Shown: in pieces, positions 32,339 through 44,651 of the stretch
Layout of the letters: the number at the start of each line of letters is the position of its first letter
Position numbering within the stretch: the first letter of the stretch is position 1
Program-made: the position numbers and the translations under genes
The notes under the pieces: model-generated
Seen by the model: only the letters and a program-made list of their open reading frames with translations
Told to the model about the DNA's origin: nothing
Databases searched by the model: none
Origin: Lentinula raphanica
Lineage: Eukaryota; Basidiomycota; Agaricomycetes; Agaricales; Omphalotaceae
Length of the DNA stretch: 64,000 bases
Direction of reading: 5' to 3'
Assembly (NCBI GenBank): GCA_027919835.1
Contig: JANVFP010000042.1
Span: 337,268-401,267, forward strand

Positions 32339-34096
32339 ATGGCTCCCCATCGCTCTGAATCACCAGATCCTCTTGCTATCCATGCCTCTACACCCTCCAT
32401 GTCCAAATCTAGCCAGATCTATGCTGATCAGGCCTCATCTAAGCCCTTCAGACACCTTGACCTTGCTCAGACTCTCCCAAAATCCTCATCCACCAAGATC
32501 AGAGCAGATCAGAGTGCTTCTGAGGCCTCTAGACCCCTCAATCCTGCACAAACTCGCCTCAAACCCTTATCTGATCAGATCAGGCCAGATCAGGCCAGAT
32601 CAAAGTTACTCCCTTCCTCTCAAAAGTCCTCTAACATATCCTCTCACTCTCAGATCACCTCTGGCTCGCTTCCTGGGCGCTCCATGGGCGCTTCTAGCTC
32701 CTCTAAACAGGGTAGAGCTCATGTCCACTTCAGGTCTGTGTCTCCTCATCCCTCTGATGTTCCATCTTCCTCTGCTGCTCCCCACTTGTCACCTCCTCCC
32801 TCCCTTGCTGCCAGGCTCTCTGATGACCCTGAGCAAGCTCTGGAGTTTCAGGCAGTCAGTGAACAAGCCAGGACTTTGCAGGAAGTTGTTGAACAGTTCA
32901 GAAATGAGGAGATCAATGCTATGGAAGCCTTTAGGGCTATTAGAGATATATCATCCAATGATCCTGTTGTATCCCAAGACTATGTGTCTCAGATCATGGA
33001 TATTCAGAGAGACTCTAATCAGTTTAAGAGAGACAAACTCAAAGGGAAGGAGGCTGCTGTTTCAACAGATCAGAATGCTGTCTCTCATGAGAATGCTGTC
33101 AATGAGGCTGCTTGGGCTAGTATGCAAGCTCAGCTTCAGGCACTGGATGATGAGCAAGCCCAGCTTGACTCTGGTGCTTCTCCTCAAGATTCAGAGCCTA
33201 TTCTACAGGCTGGGAGAGATGCCTTGGCTAGGCTTCTTGCTTCTCCTTCACAACCTACTGCTACTGCTTCAATGCTTCCTGCTGCACTCCTTGAGGCTGC
33301 TCCTCACTTGGCCCATCTGTCAGGGCCTACATCTCTTCCTGCTCATGTGCAGAAGACTTGGGAACTCAAGAATCTATTTGCTGCTGAGAGCAATCTGGAC
33401 CCTGTTGTATCACTGTTGGCTGCTCAGCCTTTCTCTGACCCTCTCCCTGTCTCTTTGCTGCGCCTCATTGTCAAGGACCGCTTTGTTGACTTTGACAAAG
33501 TCTATGCTGCCTTGGTCAGCTTCTCCTCATCTACTTATGATGATAGTAGAGACTTTGGGTCTGAGTATAAGTTGGTTCGTAAGGATCAAGTGCTCAAGTC
33601 TGTTCCTGTCACTTCTGAGTCACAATGGCTCCGAGTTTTTGATGCATGGACTGCTCCATTGCTCAAGGTTTATCCACATCGAAAAATTGAGCTGGAGACA
33701 TACAAAGCACAAATCATGGAGTACTTCAGGTCTTCACCTTATGATCCATCTGTGGCTATCAGAGTTGATAAAGAAGCTAGGCAGAAAGCTGCCAACACTC
33801 CCTTTGATTTGGGCAATCCAGAGAGCTTCCACACTCTTCTGCTCAAAGAGTTGTTATCTGCTAGGAAGAGGCCTTCTGGTAGTAGTTCATCATCTTCCTC
33901 TTCCAGTTCAAAACGTCGTGACACACCTTGTATCCTCTGGAATGAGAAGAGGTGTTCAGAGCCCTGTCCTAATAACAGGAAGCATGGCTACTGCAGTGAG
34001 TGTGGGGAACAGCACAGAGCCATTGACAACCAGTCCTGCTATGACCAGCTCCAGAAGCGTCGCAGAGAGAGTAGAAAGCGCTCTTCAAGGGCCTAA
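32339..34096 (+). CDS. Gag-like structural protein (E8)
   Basis: 585 aa, intact, with the same order of regions as E4: disordered N-terminus, helical stretch, linker, globular part, polySer, two-part Cys/His cluster (C531 to C567) and basic tail. Private changes include IQRDSNQ for IQRETNQ and STDQNAVSHENA. Its partners RT and recombinase are broken, so it could only serve other copies. The start is 44 bp after A1. Confidence 0.86.
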   Translation: MAPHRSESPDPLAIHASTPSMSKSSQIYADQASSKPFRHLDLAQTLPKSSSTKIRADQSASEASRPLNPAQTRLKPLSDQIRPDQARSKLLPSSQKSSNISSHSQITSGSLPGRSMGASSSSKQGRAHVHFRSVSPHPSDVPSSSAAPHLSPPPSLAARLSDDPEQALEFQAVSEQARTLQEVVEQFRNEEINAMEAFRAIRDISSNDPVVSQDYVSQIMDIQRDSNQFKRDKLKGKEAAVSTDQNAVSHENAVNEAAWASMQAQLQALDDEQAQLDSGASPQDSEPILQAGRDALARLLASPSQPTATASMLPAALLEAAPHLAHLSGPTSLPAHVQKTWELKNLFAAESNLDPVVSLLAAQPFSDPLPVSLLRLIVKDRFVDFDKVYAALVSFSSSTYDDSRDFGSEYKLVRKDQVLKSVPVTSESQWLRVFDAWTAPLLKVYPHRKIELETYKAQIMEYFRSSPYDPSVAIRVDKEARQKAANTPFDLGNPESFHTLLLKELLSARKRPSGSSSSSSSSSSKRRDTPCILWNEKRCSEPCPNNRKHGYCSECGEQHRAIDNQSCYDQLQKRRRESRKRSSRA

Positions 34097-34226
34097 ATCT
34101 CTGGCTGGTACAAAGCATACTCTGGACTCTACCCAATCTGCTTCAAATCCACGTTTTAGACGTGGCTATCTTTGGTCTTCTTCTAGTTCTTCTTGTAATA
34201 TCATTCCTCCCAGTATCACATCTACA

Positions 34227-35952
34227 ATGACTGCACCTCCTCTACCTTCACCTCCTGAACATCTCTTGAACAATCCTCAAATTCTGGCTACTTTGCAATC
34301 TATGTCTGGTTACATCAAAGTTGAAACTCCATTCAATGTGGATCGCTTGGAACTCCTACTATCTTCTCATCCTAACCAACCCTTTGTTGCTTCTGTCATT
34401 CGTTCATTAAGAGAAGGGTTCTGGCCTTTCTATGAAGCAGAGTGGGAAGAAGAGTGCAAACAGAAAGTGGACAACTATGTGACTGAATCAGAGGACATTG
34501 CTGTGCTTAGAGGTCACATAGATCAGGAGGTAGCTGCTGGGAGGTGGTCAGAAGCACTACCAGAAGACTTTGTACTATTACCTGGCATGAAGGTTTCCCC
34601 TATGTTTGTAGTCTGGCAAAAGGGCAAAGCCAGAGTTGTCATGGACCAAACTGCATCAGGTCTTAATGATGGTATCCCTAGAGAGGAGGCCAAAGTCAAA
34701 TATGATGACATGCACACTTTTGGCCAGGTGCTCAATGATGTTATCAAAGAGCACCCTAATGAGGAGCTTGTTCTGTTTAAAAGTGATGTAGCCAAAGCCT
34801 TCCTCAATCTCCCTGCTCATCCTCTCTGGCAACTTTGTCAAGTTGTTTCTGTGGATGGAAGATTTCACATTGTGAGGAGATTAGTTTTGGAACTAGAACC
34901 TCTCCTCGCTGTTGGTGCTCTGTATCAGCACTCCTGTGTTGGTTTGGGACTGAGAAGCTAGGAATCCCCAATCTACATGTCTACATGGATGATTTCTTTG
35001 GATGGGACTTCAAGAGGAATCTGATCACCTTTCATGGCAAGAAGTATCCCAAGAGACAAGTATAGCTTCTAGTCTTTTGGGACATGATTGACTGCCCCTA
35101 TGAAGACAGAAAACAAGACTGGGGAGTCTGGCTGTTAATCATTGGCTTCTTGACAGATATCATGAAAGGCTCCATCTCTTTGACTCAGGAATCCATAGAT
35201 GGACTTGTGGAAGCCATCCACACATTCCTCTCATCTCCCAATCGCAAAGCTGCACTCAGAGACTGGCAGCATCTAACAGGTTCTCTAAACTGGTCACTTA
35301 ATGTTCTTCCATGGGCTAGACCTGCTCTTACAGAAATGTATCGCAAAATGAGTGGGAAGACACTTCAATTTCGTCACATCCCTATCAATGGTGAAGTGCA
35401 TAGGGACCTGACTTGGTTCTCTGACATGCTCAAATCTGCCATTGGGATACGATTTGTAGATGCCCAAGCATGGAGTAACAGTGAAGCAGACTTTGTGTGC
35501 TGGACTGATGCAAGCAATATAGGTCTCTCCTTTGTCTATGCTAGCAATGGGTTTTGCTATCAAGTGCATCCAACTCCTGGGAGCCCAATTGTTGATATCT
35601 TCTTCAGAGAGCTACTAGCTATTCTATCTGGCCTTCATCATATTGCTTCCAAACCTAGTCCCCCAAGAGAGCTCTCTTCTTTTCAGATAGCCTAGACTCT
35701 GTTCAAGTGCTCAGCTCTCTTGCAGTCAAAGAATCATCACACAACTCCATCCTTCTTGCTATTGCTGGTATAGTTCTCAAGACTGGTATTGACATCAGAG
35801 TTCGTCATATTCCTGGCAAGGACAACATCAAGGCAGACCTTCTATCTAGACTGTTACTGGATGACTTCAAGCTCCAGTTCCCCTCCTACCGCGTCCGCAC
35901 TTTTGAGCCTCCAAGAGAGCTACTGCCGGCGCGATGGAGAGAGTCCTTTTAG
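34227..35952 (+). pseudogene. RT/RNase H of E8, disrupted
   Basis: Recognisable along its whole length but broken at least three times: a one-base loss near 34888 (TTAGTTTTGGAAC for TTAGTCTTTGGAAC), a stop codon at 35063-35065 (TAG where others have CAG, Gln) and a frame change near 35661 (TAGTCCCCCAAG for TAGTCCACCCAAG). Also diverged near RT residues 80-98 (TESEDIAVLRGHID). The YMDD and RNase H boxes are still legible. Confidence 0.88.
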
Positions 35953-36699
35953 AGGCCATGGGTGAGCAGAGGAAGAGACAAGGGCGCTCTGCTGACCCTC
36001 CTATGGACTTGAACAAGTTAGATGACTTGGTGTTATTCCTTCAAGCCCATGCCATTGAAAAATCTACTAAACAGAACTATACTACAGGTGCTAGGGATTA
36101 CATCCACTTCTGCACCTCACACAAACTTGATCTGGATCCTACTCCATCCACACTTTCCAGATACATTGCCTACACATCCAGACACATTGCCTCTGGACCC
36201 AAATATCTCTCTGGTGCTCGTCACTTTCTCAAACAACTCTATCCTCACTTTGATGAATCTCGTGCTCATCCTCTGGTTCAAGCTACAATCAGAGGCTCCA
36301 AGAAAGTTAGAGCTGATCCAGTCAAGAGGAAGCCTCCTGTTCAAATTTCTCATATCCAACTCTTCTATGACTCTCGTCATCTCTCCTATGATGATCTTCT
36401 GTTTTCAACTCTCATGAGCTGTGGCTTCTATGGCTGTCATCGCATTGGTGAACTCACTGTTCCTGATCAGCATGATTTGCGTGACTGGCGTAAGGTGATC
36501 GGGCGGGCCTCTCTCAAGTTTGAGAATGGCAGAGCTGGTTACCACTTGCCTTATCACAAGAGTGATCCTTTTTACCATGGAACAGATATTCTCCAAAGTC
36601 ATCAAGCAGTGGCCAGTCCTGTGTCTCTCCTCAAGGAATACTGTACTATCAGAGACAAACTACATGGAGCCAGGCCTGCTTTGTTCCTCTGTGAAGATG
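35934..36699 (+). pseudogene. Tyrosine recombinase of E8, 5' part
   Basis: Residues 1 to ~255 of the recombinase, including Arg170, cut at GTGAAGATG by solo element E9. The frame is open and continues exactly at 44652. Private changes are GRASLKFEN for KRASLKFEN and DQHDL for NQHDL. Read without the insertion the gene would be uninterrupted. Confidence 0.87.
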
Positions 36700-37198
36700 C
36701 CTCTGCCTTTTGCACTCAGGTGGAACAGGAAGTAAGAGTTAGCCAACACTGGGCCAAAGCCCATAACATTCAGAGCGGATCATGGAGGGCTACATAATGG
36801 TACAGGATAGGTAAGGATGTAGCTACATACCACTACATATATACAAACACTGAGAACATACATGATATGAGGGAGAGGTGGGAGGGTGAAGGAAAAAGAG
36901 GCAGATCAAGGTTAGATCTATGTAGATAAGAGTTAGTACAATGTAGAGGCTTATCAGACATGATCAGAGCACACTGAGACACCAAAAACCCAAGATCTAA
37001 CAAAGGAATCAACTCCTAGAGTGTCTGATCACCTTAGATCTGCATGGAGCCGCACATTTTCACTTAAGACACCTAAGGGATCCATCCAGAACTGCGTGGT
37101 GTAGAGCGAAATGTAAATCAAAAGCTCTATCAGAGGATTCTGAGCACTTTGGTGAAAAAGTGTGCATAACTCCACACAGACTGGGTATCATTACTAGG

Positions 37199-37291
37199 CC
37201 TCTGCCTTTTGCACTCAGGTGGGACAGGAAGTTAGAGTTAGCCAACACTGGGCCAAAGCCCATAACATTCAGAGCGGATCATGGAGGGCTA
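37199..37291 (-). repeat. B2 repeat of E10
   Basis: 93-bp terminal B in reverse orientation. Confidence 0.87.
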
Positions 37292-37385
37292 CATAATGGT
37301 ACAGGATAGGTAAGGTTGTAGCTACATACCACTACATATATACAAACAATGAGAACATACATGATATGAGGGAGAGGAGGGAGGG

Positions 37386-38513
37386 TGAAGGAAAAACAGT
37401 CAGATCAAGGTTAGATCTATGTAGATAAGAGTTAGTACAATGTAGAGGCTTATCAGACATGATCAGAGCGCACTGAGACACCAAAAACCCAAGATCTAGC
37501 AAAGGAATCAACTTCTACAGTGTCTGATCACCTTAGATCTGTCTGGATGTGCTTTGGTATCTGTTCAGTGTCTTGATGGTGAAAAATGCGAAATTTCATA
37601 CCAGATTCCTGTATCTGAGACACCTCTGGAAGGCCTGTAGTCTGTACAGATGGAGGAATGTGCTGGATAGTGAAATCAGGGCTCAAATAGAGCAAGGGGA
37701 CATGCAGGCAGCCTCACCCAGGTCAGAGATGGTGGGGGAAGGAAAGGAAGAATGGGAGATCAAAAACTGATGGGCAAACTCGCTTTTACAGGCCTCTGCT
37801 CAGACCTCTGGCACCTGTAACAGCCACCATCAGGACCAGATCAACCCCATCATGATATGCCTGATGCATGTGAAGATGGGACCATGTGCAGCTATCAGCT
37901 GATGATCCAAGCGCCCCATAAGCGCTGGGAATGTCCGAAATATTGCCAGAGACCCATGTGATGTGTCTAGGCATGGTCCAGAGTGATCTAGAGGCTCTGG
38001 GAGTGAAATAACACTCAAGTCCGCTTTTTGTGTTTTGAGTGTGCAACTTGAAATGACGATTGCGGAAGAACCAGTGAACCAAATGCCTTCAAATTTGTTT
38101 TCATCCCGAAGAGGACATGGAGCCGCACATTTTCACTTAAGACACCTAAGGGATCCGTCCAGAACTGCATTGTGTAGAGCGAAGTGTAAATCAAAAGCTC
38201 TATCAGACCATTCTGAGCACTTTGGTGAAAAAGTGTGCATAACTCCACACAGACTGGGTACCATCACTAGGTCATAGTGGACAGCTTGTAGGGGCAATAG
38301 AGCTCTGTATGCGTACACAGTATAGTGGCAAGAGCTGTTGAGGGTAGCCAGCAATTAAGTGTATTCATGTACACATTAGGCATGATGAAGGTGAAGACCT
38401 TCATGTACATACCTGTTGTGATGAATAGTGCACTATAATTGCTGGGAGATGATCTGTTGTTTGCAGAGGCCTGCAGAAAGGCTCCCTACCCTTGGAATCC
38501 GCCTTCATGTCGA
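37386..38513 (-). repeat. A2 repeat of E10
   Basis: 1128 bp, nearly identical to A1 of the same element (43246-44373). Confidence 0.88.
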
Positions 38514-38606
38514 CCTCTGCCTTTTGCACTCAGGTGGGACAGGAAGTTAGAGTTAGCCAACACTGGGCCAAAGCCCATAACATTCAGAGCGGATCATGGA
38601 GGGCTA
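38514..38606 (-). repeat. B1 repeat of E10
   Basis: 93 bp between A2 and the recombinase 3' flank. Confidence 0.87.
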
Positions 38607-38724
38607 TAATTGCTATGAGATGTTGTTGAGGGGTGGATGGTGGTGAGAGAAAATGTGAATGAGACGCGAGGTAAATGGTTGTATATCAGATTGGATGGTG
38701 TTACAATGGTACTATTGTACAGTG

Positions 38725-39732
38725 TCAAGATCTTTGGGCTTGTTTAAGTGAAGCTAGTTGTAGTTCTGCCCTTACTGTAGGATTGTCTCTGATATATATT
38801 TTCCAAGCTGTAGAAGACCAACGCCCTAAAGCCATAATCACAGATTCAGAAAGACCAAGTCTGGCATAAAAGGTTGCACCACCAGCTCTAAGTGAATGTC
38901 CACCAAACTCCCTACCAACTTCATAAGCAAAGAACCTGGATTCAAACCAGGATCTAGTGGGGAGTGTTCCATCTTCACAGAGGAACAATGCAGGCCTGGC
39001 TCCATGTAGTTTGTCTCTGATAGTACAGTATTCCTTAAGGAGAGACACAGGACTAGCCACTGCTTGATGACTTTGGAGAATATCTGTTCCATGGTAAAAA
39101 GGATCACTCTTGTGATAAGGCAAGTGGTAACCAGCTCTGCCATTCTCAAACTTGAGAGAGGCCCGCTTGATCACCTTACGCCAGTCACACAGATCATGCT
39201 GATTAGGAACAGTGAGTTCACCAATGCGATGACAGCCATAGAAGCCACAGCTCATGAGAGTTGCAAACAGAAGATCATCATAGGAGAGATGACGAGAGTC
39301 ATAGAAGAGTTGGATATGAGATATTTGAAGAGGAGGCTTCCTCTTGACTGGATCAGCTCTAACTTTCTTGGAGCCTCTGATTGTAGCTTGAACCAGAGGA
39401 TGAGCACGAGATTCATCAAAGTGAGGGTAGAGTTGTTTGAGAAAGTGACGAGCACCAGAGAGATATTTAGGACCAGAGGCAATGTGTCTGGATGTGTAGG
39501 CAATGTATCTGGAAAGTGTGGATGGAGTAGGATCCAGATCAAGTTTGTGTGATGTGCAGAAGTGGATGTAATCCCTAGCACCTGTAGTATAGTTCTGTTT
39601 AGTAGACTTTTCAATGGCATGGGCTTGAAGGAATAACACCAAGTCATCTAGCTTGTTCAAGTCCATAGGAGGGTGAGCAGAGCGCCCTTGTCTCTTCCTC
39701 TACTCACCCATGGCCTCTAAAAGGACTCTCTC
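38725..39732 (-). pseudogene. Tyrosine recombinase of E10, early stop
   Basis: All catalytic boxes are present (CHRIGELT, HSLRAGG, GRWSSTAW, KIYI). Codon 12, CAG (Gln) in other copies, is TAG here, so the normal start would give an 11-residue peptide. A downstream Met (MDLNKLDD, start 39666) could allow a 313-residue protein that keeps the catalytic domain. A 3-nt insertion changes FAYVGREF to FAYEVGREF near the His box. Activity is doubtful but not excluded. Confidence 0.85.
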
Positions 39733-41444
39733 CATCGCGCCGGCAGTAGCTCTCTTGGAGGCTCAAAAGTGCGGACGCGGTAGGAGGGGAACTGGAGCTT
39801 GAAGTCATCCAGTAACAGTCTAGATAGAAGGTCTGCCTTGATGTTATCCTTGCCAGGAATATGACGAACTCTGATGTCAATACCAGTCTTGAGAACTATA
39901 CCAGCAATAGCAAGAAGGATGGAGTTGTGTGATAATTCTTTGACTGCAAGAGAGCTCAACACTTGAACAGAGTCCAAACTATCAGAGAAGAATAGAGCTC
40001 TCTTGGGTGGACTAGGTTTGGAAGCAATGTGATGTAGGCCAGATAGAATAGCTAGTAGCTCTCTGAAGAAGATATCAACAATTGGGCTCCCAGGAGTTGG
40101 ATGCACTTGATAGCAAAACCCATTGCTAGCATAGACAAAGGATAGACCTATGTTGCTTGCATCAGTCCAGCACACAAAGTCTGCTTCACTGTCACTCCAT
40201 GCTTGGGCATCTACAAATCGTATCCCAATGGCAGACTTGAGCATGTCAGAGAACCAAGTCAAGTCTCTATGCACTTCACCATTGATAGGGATGTGACGAA
40301 ATTGAAGTGTTTTGCCACTCATTTTGCGATACATTTCTGTGAGAGCAGGCCTAGCCCATGGAAGAACATTAAGTGACCAGTTCAAAGAACCTGTGAGGTG
40401 CTGCCAGTCTCTGAGTGCAGCTTTACGATTGGGAGATGAGAGGAATGTATGGATGGCTTCTACAAGTCCATCAATGGACTCTTGGGTCAAAGAGATGGAG
40501 CCTTTCATGATATCTGTCAAGAAGCCAATGATTAAGAGCCAGACTCCCCAGTCTTGTTTTCTGTCTTCATAGGGGCAGTCAATCATGTCCCAAAAGACTA
40601 GAAGCTGTACTTGTCTCTTGGGATACTTCTTGCCATGAAAGGTGATGAGATTCCTCTTGAAGTCCCATCCAAAGAAATCATCCATGTACACATGTAGATT
40701 AGGGATTCCTAGTTTCTCAGTTCCAAACCAACAAAGGAGTGCTGATACAGAGCACCAACAGCGAGGAGAGGTTCTAGTTCCAAACACTAATCTCCTGACA
40801 ATATGAAATCTTCCTTCAACAGAGACAACTTGACAAAGCTGCCAGAGAGGATGAGCAGGGAGATTGAGGAAAGCTTTGGCCACATCACTTTTGAATAGCA
40901 CAAGCTCCTCATTAGGATGCTCTTTGATAACATCATTGAGCACCTGGCCAAAAGTGTGCATGTCATCATATTTGACTTTGGCCTCCTCTCTAGGGATACC
41001 ATCATTAAGACCTGATGCAGTTTGATCCATGACAACTCTGGCTTTCCCCTTCTGCCAGACTACAAACATGGGGGAAACCTTCATGCCAGGTAATAGTACA
41101 AAATCTTCTGGTAGTGGTTCTGACCACCTCCCAGCAGCTACCTCCTGATCTCTGTGAGCTTTAAGTGCTGCAATGTCTACTTCCTCAGTGACATAGTTCT
41201 CTACTTTCTGCTTGCATTCCTCTTCCCACTCTGCTTCATAGAAGGGCCAGAATCCCTCTCTCAGTGAGCGAATGACAGAAGCAACAAAGGGCTGATTAGG
41301 ATGAGTGGATAAGAGGAGTTCTAAGCGATCCACATTGAAAGGAGTTTCAACTTTGATATAATTAGCCATAGAGTGCAAAGTAGCAAGAATTTGAGGATTG
41401 TTCAAGAGATGTTCAGGAGGTGAAGGTAGAGGAGGTGCAGTCAT
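39717..41444 (-). CDS. Reverse transcriptase / RNase H (E10)
   Basis: An intact 575-aa frame with KSDVAKAF, YMDD, TDAS, RELL, FSDS and GKDNIKADLLSR. A private change is WSEPLPEDF for WSEALPEDF. The open frame extends upstream into gag only as far as the 131-bp gag deletion, so a Gag-RT readthrough product would differ here. Start chosen at the first ATG after gag (MTAPPLPSPP). Confidence 0.88.
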   Translation of the reverse strand: MTAPPLPSPPEHLLNNPQILATLHSMANYIKVETPFNVDRLELLLSTHPNQPFVASVIRSLREGFWPFYEAEWEEECKQKVENYVTEEVDIAALKAHRDQEVAAGRWSEPLPEDFVLLPGMKVSPMFVVWQKGKARVVMDQTASGLNDGIPREEAKVKYDDMHTFGQVLNDVIKEHPNEELVLFKSDVAKAFLNLPAHPLWQLCQVVSVEGRFHIVRRLVFGTRTSPRCWCSVSALLCWFGTEKLGIPNLHVYMDDFFGWDFKRNLITFHGKKYPKRQVQLLVFWDMIDCPYEDRKQDWGVWLLIIGFLTDIMKGSISLTQESIDGLVEAIHTFLSSPNRKAALRDWQHLTGSLNWSLNVLPWARPALTEMYRKMSGKTLQFRHIPINGEVHRDLTWFSDMLKSAIGIRFVDAQAWSDSEADFVCWTDASNIGLSFVYASNGFCYQVHPTPGSPIVDIFFRELLAILSGLHHIASKPSPPKRALFFSDSLDSVQVLSSLAVKELSHNSILLAIAGIVLKTGIDIRVRHIPGKDNIKADLLSRLLLDDFKLQFPSYRVRTFEPPRELLPARWRESF

Positions 41445-41574
41445 TGTAGATGTAATACTGGGAGGAATGATGTTACAAGATGAACTAGAAGAAGACCATA
41501 GATAGCCACGTCTGAAACGTGGATTTGAAGTAGATTGGGAAGAGTCCAGAGCATGCTTTGTACCAGCCAGAGAT

Positions 41575-43201
41575 TTAGGCCCTTGAAGAGCGCTTTCTAC
41601 TCTCTCTGCGACGCTTTTGGAGCTGGTCATAACAGGATTGATTGTCAATGGCTCTGTGCTGTTCTCCACACTCACTGCAGTAGCCATGCTTCCTGTTATT
41701 AGGACAGGGCTCTGAACACCTCTTCTCATTCCAGAGGATACAAGGTGTGTCACGACGCTTTGAACTGGGAGAGGAAGATGATGAACTACCACCAGAAGGC
41801 CTCTTCCTAGCAGACAACAACTCTTTGAGCAGAAGAGTGTGGAAGCTCTCTGGATTGCCCAGATCAAATGGAGTATTGGCAGCCTTCTGCCTAGCTTCTT
41901 TATCAACTCTGATAGCCACAGATGGATCATAAGGTGAAGATCTGAAGTACTCCATAATTTGAGATTTGTATGTCTCCAGCTCAATTTTTCTATGTGGATA
42001 AACCTTGAGCAATGGAGCAGTCCATGCATCAAAAACTCGGAGCCATTGAGACTCAGAAGTGACAGGCACAGACTTGAGTACTTGGTCCTTACGAACCAGC
42101 TTGTACTCTGAGCCAAAGTCTCTGCTATCATCATAGGTAGCTGAAATTGCTCTCAGCAGCAAATAGATTCTTGAGTTCCCAAGTCTTCTGCACATGAGCA
42201 GGAAGAGATGTAGGCCCTGACAGATGGGCCAAGTGAGGAGCAGCCTCAAGGAGTGCAGCAGGAAGCATTGAAGCAGTGACATTAGGTTGTGAAGGAGAGG
42301 CAAGAAGCCTAGCCAAGGCATCTCTCCCAGCTTGTAGAATAGGCTCTGAATCTTGAGCAGAAGTGCCAGAGTCAAGCTGGACTTGCTCATCATCCAGTGC
42401 CTGAAGCTGAGCTTGCATGCTAGCCCAAGCAGCCTCATTGACAGCATCCTCATGAGAGACAGCATTCTGATCAACTGAAACAGCAGCCTCCTTCCCTTTG
42501 AGTTTGTCTCTCTTAAACTGATTGGTCTCTCTCTGAATATCCATGATCTGAGACACATAATCTTGGGATACAACAGGATCATTGGATGAGATATCTCTAA
42601 TAGCCCTAAAGGCTTCCATAGCATTGAGCTCCTCATTTCTGAACTGTTCAACAACTTCCTGCAGACTCCTGGCTTGTTCACTGACTGCCTGAAACTCCAG
42701 AGCTTGCTCAGGGTCATCAGAGAGCCTGGCAGCAAGGGAGGGAGGAGGTGACAAGTGGGGAGCAGCAGAGGAAGATGGAACATCAGAGGGATGAGGAGAC
42801 ACAGACCTGAAGTGGACATGAGCTCTACCCTGTTTAGAGGAGCTAGAAGCGCCCATGGAGCGCCCAGGAAGCGAGCTAGAGGTGATCTGAGAGTGAGAGG
42901 ACATGTTAGAGGACTTTTGAGAAGAAGGGAGCAACTTTGATCTGGCCTGATCTGGCCTGATCTGATCAGATAAGGGTTTGAGGCGAGTTTGTGCAGGATT
43001 GAGGGAGTTAGAGGCCTCAGAAGCACTCTGATCTGCTCTGATCTTGGTGGATAAGGACTTGGGGAGAGTTTGAGCAAGATCAAGGTGTCTGAAGGGCTTA
43101 GATGAGGCCTGATCAGCATGGATCTGGCTAGATTTGGACATGGAGGGTGTAGCAGCATGGATAGCAAGAGGATCTGGTGATTCAGAGCGATGGGGAGCCA
43201 T
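41575..43201 (-). pseudogene. gag of E10 with 131-bp deletion
   Basis: The N-terminal part is read normally to about residue 352 (AAESN). Then 131 bp present in other copies (15527-17284 copy: 16583-16713) are missing, joining GAGAGCAAT to TTCAGCTACC and shifting the frame to a stop at 42131. The C-terminal Gag, with its Cys/His cluster, is now read from the upstream alternate frame. The borders are not GT-AG, so this is not an intron. Confidence 0.87.
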
Positions 43202-43245
43202 ACAGAGTGTTGAGATGAAGATGGTGCTCAGGGAGAGCAGGAGGA

Positions 43246-44373
43246 TGAAGGAAAAACAGTCAGATCAAGGTTAGATCTATGTAGATAAGAGTTAGTACAA
43301 TGTAGAGGCTTATCAGACATGATCAGAGCGCACTGAGACACCAAAAACCCAAGATCTAGCAAAGGAATCAACTTCTACAGTGTCTGATCACCTTAGATCT
43401 GTCTGGATGTGCTTTGGTATCTGTTCAGTGTCTTGATGGTGAAAAATGCGAAATTTCATACCAGATTCCTGTATCTGAGACACCTCTGGAAGGCCTGTAG
43501 TCTGTACAGATGGAGGAATGTGCTGGATAGTGAAATCAGGGCTCAAATAGAGCAAGGGGACATGCAGGCAGCCTCACCCAGGTCAGAGATGGTGGGGGAA
43601 GGAAAGGAAGAATGGGAGATCAAAAACTGATGGGCAAACTCGCTTTTACAGGCCTCTGCTCAGACCTCTGGCACCTGTAACAGCCACCATCAGGACCAGA
43701 TCAACCCCATCATGATATGCCTGATGCATGTGAAGATGGGACCATGTGCAGCTATCAGCTGATGATCCAAGCGCCCCATAAGCGCTGGGAATGTCCGAAA
43801 TATTGCCAGAGACCCATGTGATGTGTCTAGGCATGGTCCAGAGTGATCTAGAGGCTCTGGGAGTGAAATAACACTCAAGTCCGCTTTTTGTGTTTTGAGT
43901 GTGCAACTTGAAATGACGATTGCGGAAGAACCAGTGAACCAAATGCCTTCAAATTTGTTTTCATCCCGAAGAGGACATGGAGCCGCACATTTTCACTTAA
44001 GACACCTAAGGGATCCGTCCAGAACTGCATTGTGTAGAGCGAAGTGTAAATCAAAAGCTCTATCAGACCATTCTGAGCACTTTGGTGAAAAAGTGTGCAT
44101 AACTCTACACAGACTGGGTACCATCACTAGGTCATAGTGGACAGCTTGTAGGGGCAATAGAGCTCTGTATGCGTACACAGTATAGTGGCAAGAGCTGTTG
44201 AGGGTAGCCAGCAATTAAGTGTATTCATGTACACATTAGGCATGATGAAGGTGAAGACCTTCATGTACATACCTGTTGTGATGAATAGTGCACTATAATT
44301 GCTGGGAGATGATCTGTTGTTTGCAGAGGCCTGCAGAAAGGCTCCCTACCCTTGGAATCCGCCTTCATGTCGA
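43246..44373 (-). repeat. A1 repeat (left terminus) of E10
   Basis: 1128 bp ending CTTCATGTCGA; the next base resumes A of E9. Confidence 0.88.
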
Positions 44374-44651
44374 TCATAGTGGACAACTTGTAGGGGCAAT
44401 AGAGCTCTGTATGCGTGCACAGTATAGTGGCAAGAGCTCTTGAGGGTAGCCAGCAATTAAGTGTATTCATGTACACATTAGGTATGATGAAGGTGAAGAC
44501 CTTCATGTACACATTAGGTATGATGAAGGTGAAGACCTTCATGTACATACCTGTTGTGATGAATAGTGCACTATAATTGCTGGGAGATGATCTGTTGTTT
44601 GCAGAGGCCTGCAGAAAGGCTCCCTACCCTTGGAATCTGCCTTCATGTCGA

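Larger units (their letters stand above)
37199..44373 (-). mobile_element. E10: full-length Ngaro-type YR retrotransposon, minus strand
   Basis: 7175 bp: B2 (37199-37291), spacer, A2 (37386-38513), B1 (38514-38606), recombinase, RT, gag, A1 (43246-44373). The two A repeats share private variants and differ at very few sites (for example ACTCCACAC versus ACTCTACAC). It is inserted in A of E9 (TTACTAGG / TCATAGTGG) with no duplication. Gag has a 131-bp deletion and the recombinase an early stop. Confidence 0.9.
36700..44651 (-). mobile_element. E9: solo A-B element, split by E10
   Basis: Minus strand. B (36700-36792), spacer, A (36887-37198 plus 44374-44651). A has lost about 540 bp at 37042/37043 (GATCTG joined to CATGGAGCC) and carries a short tandem duplication near 44485-44550. 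It has no coding part. It is inserted in E8's recombinase, with flanks GAAGATG / GAACACTCC rejoining exactly. Confidence 0.83.

Noticed and set aside
42130..42145. The 131-bp gap in E10 gag as a spliced intron
   Set aside because: The missing segment codes for conserved Gag in all other copies and its borders are not GT-AG; it is a genomic deletion.
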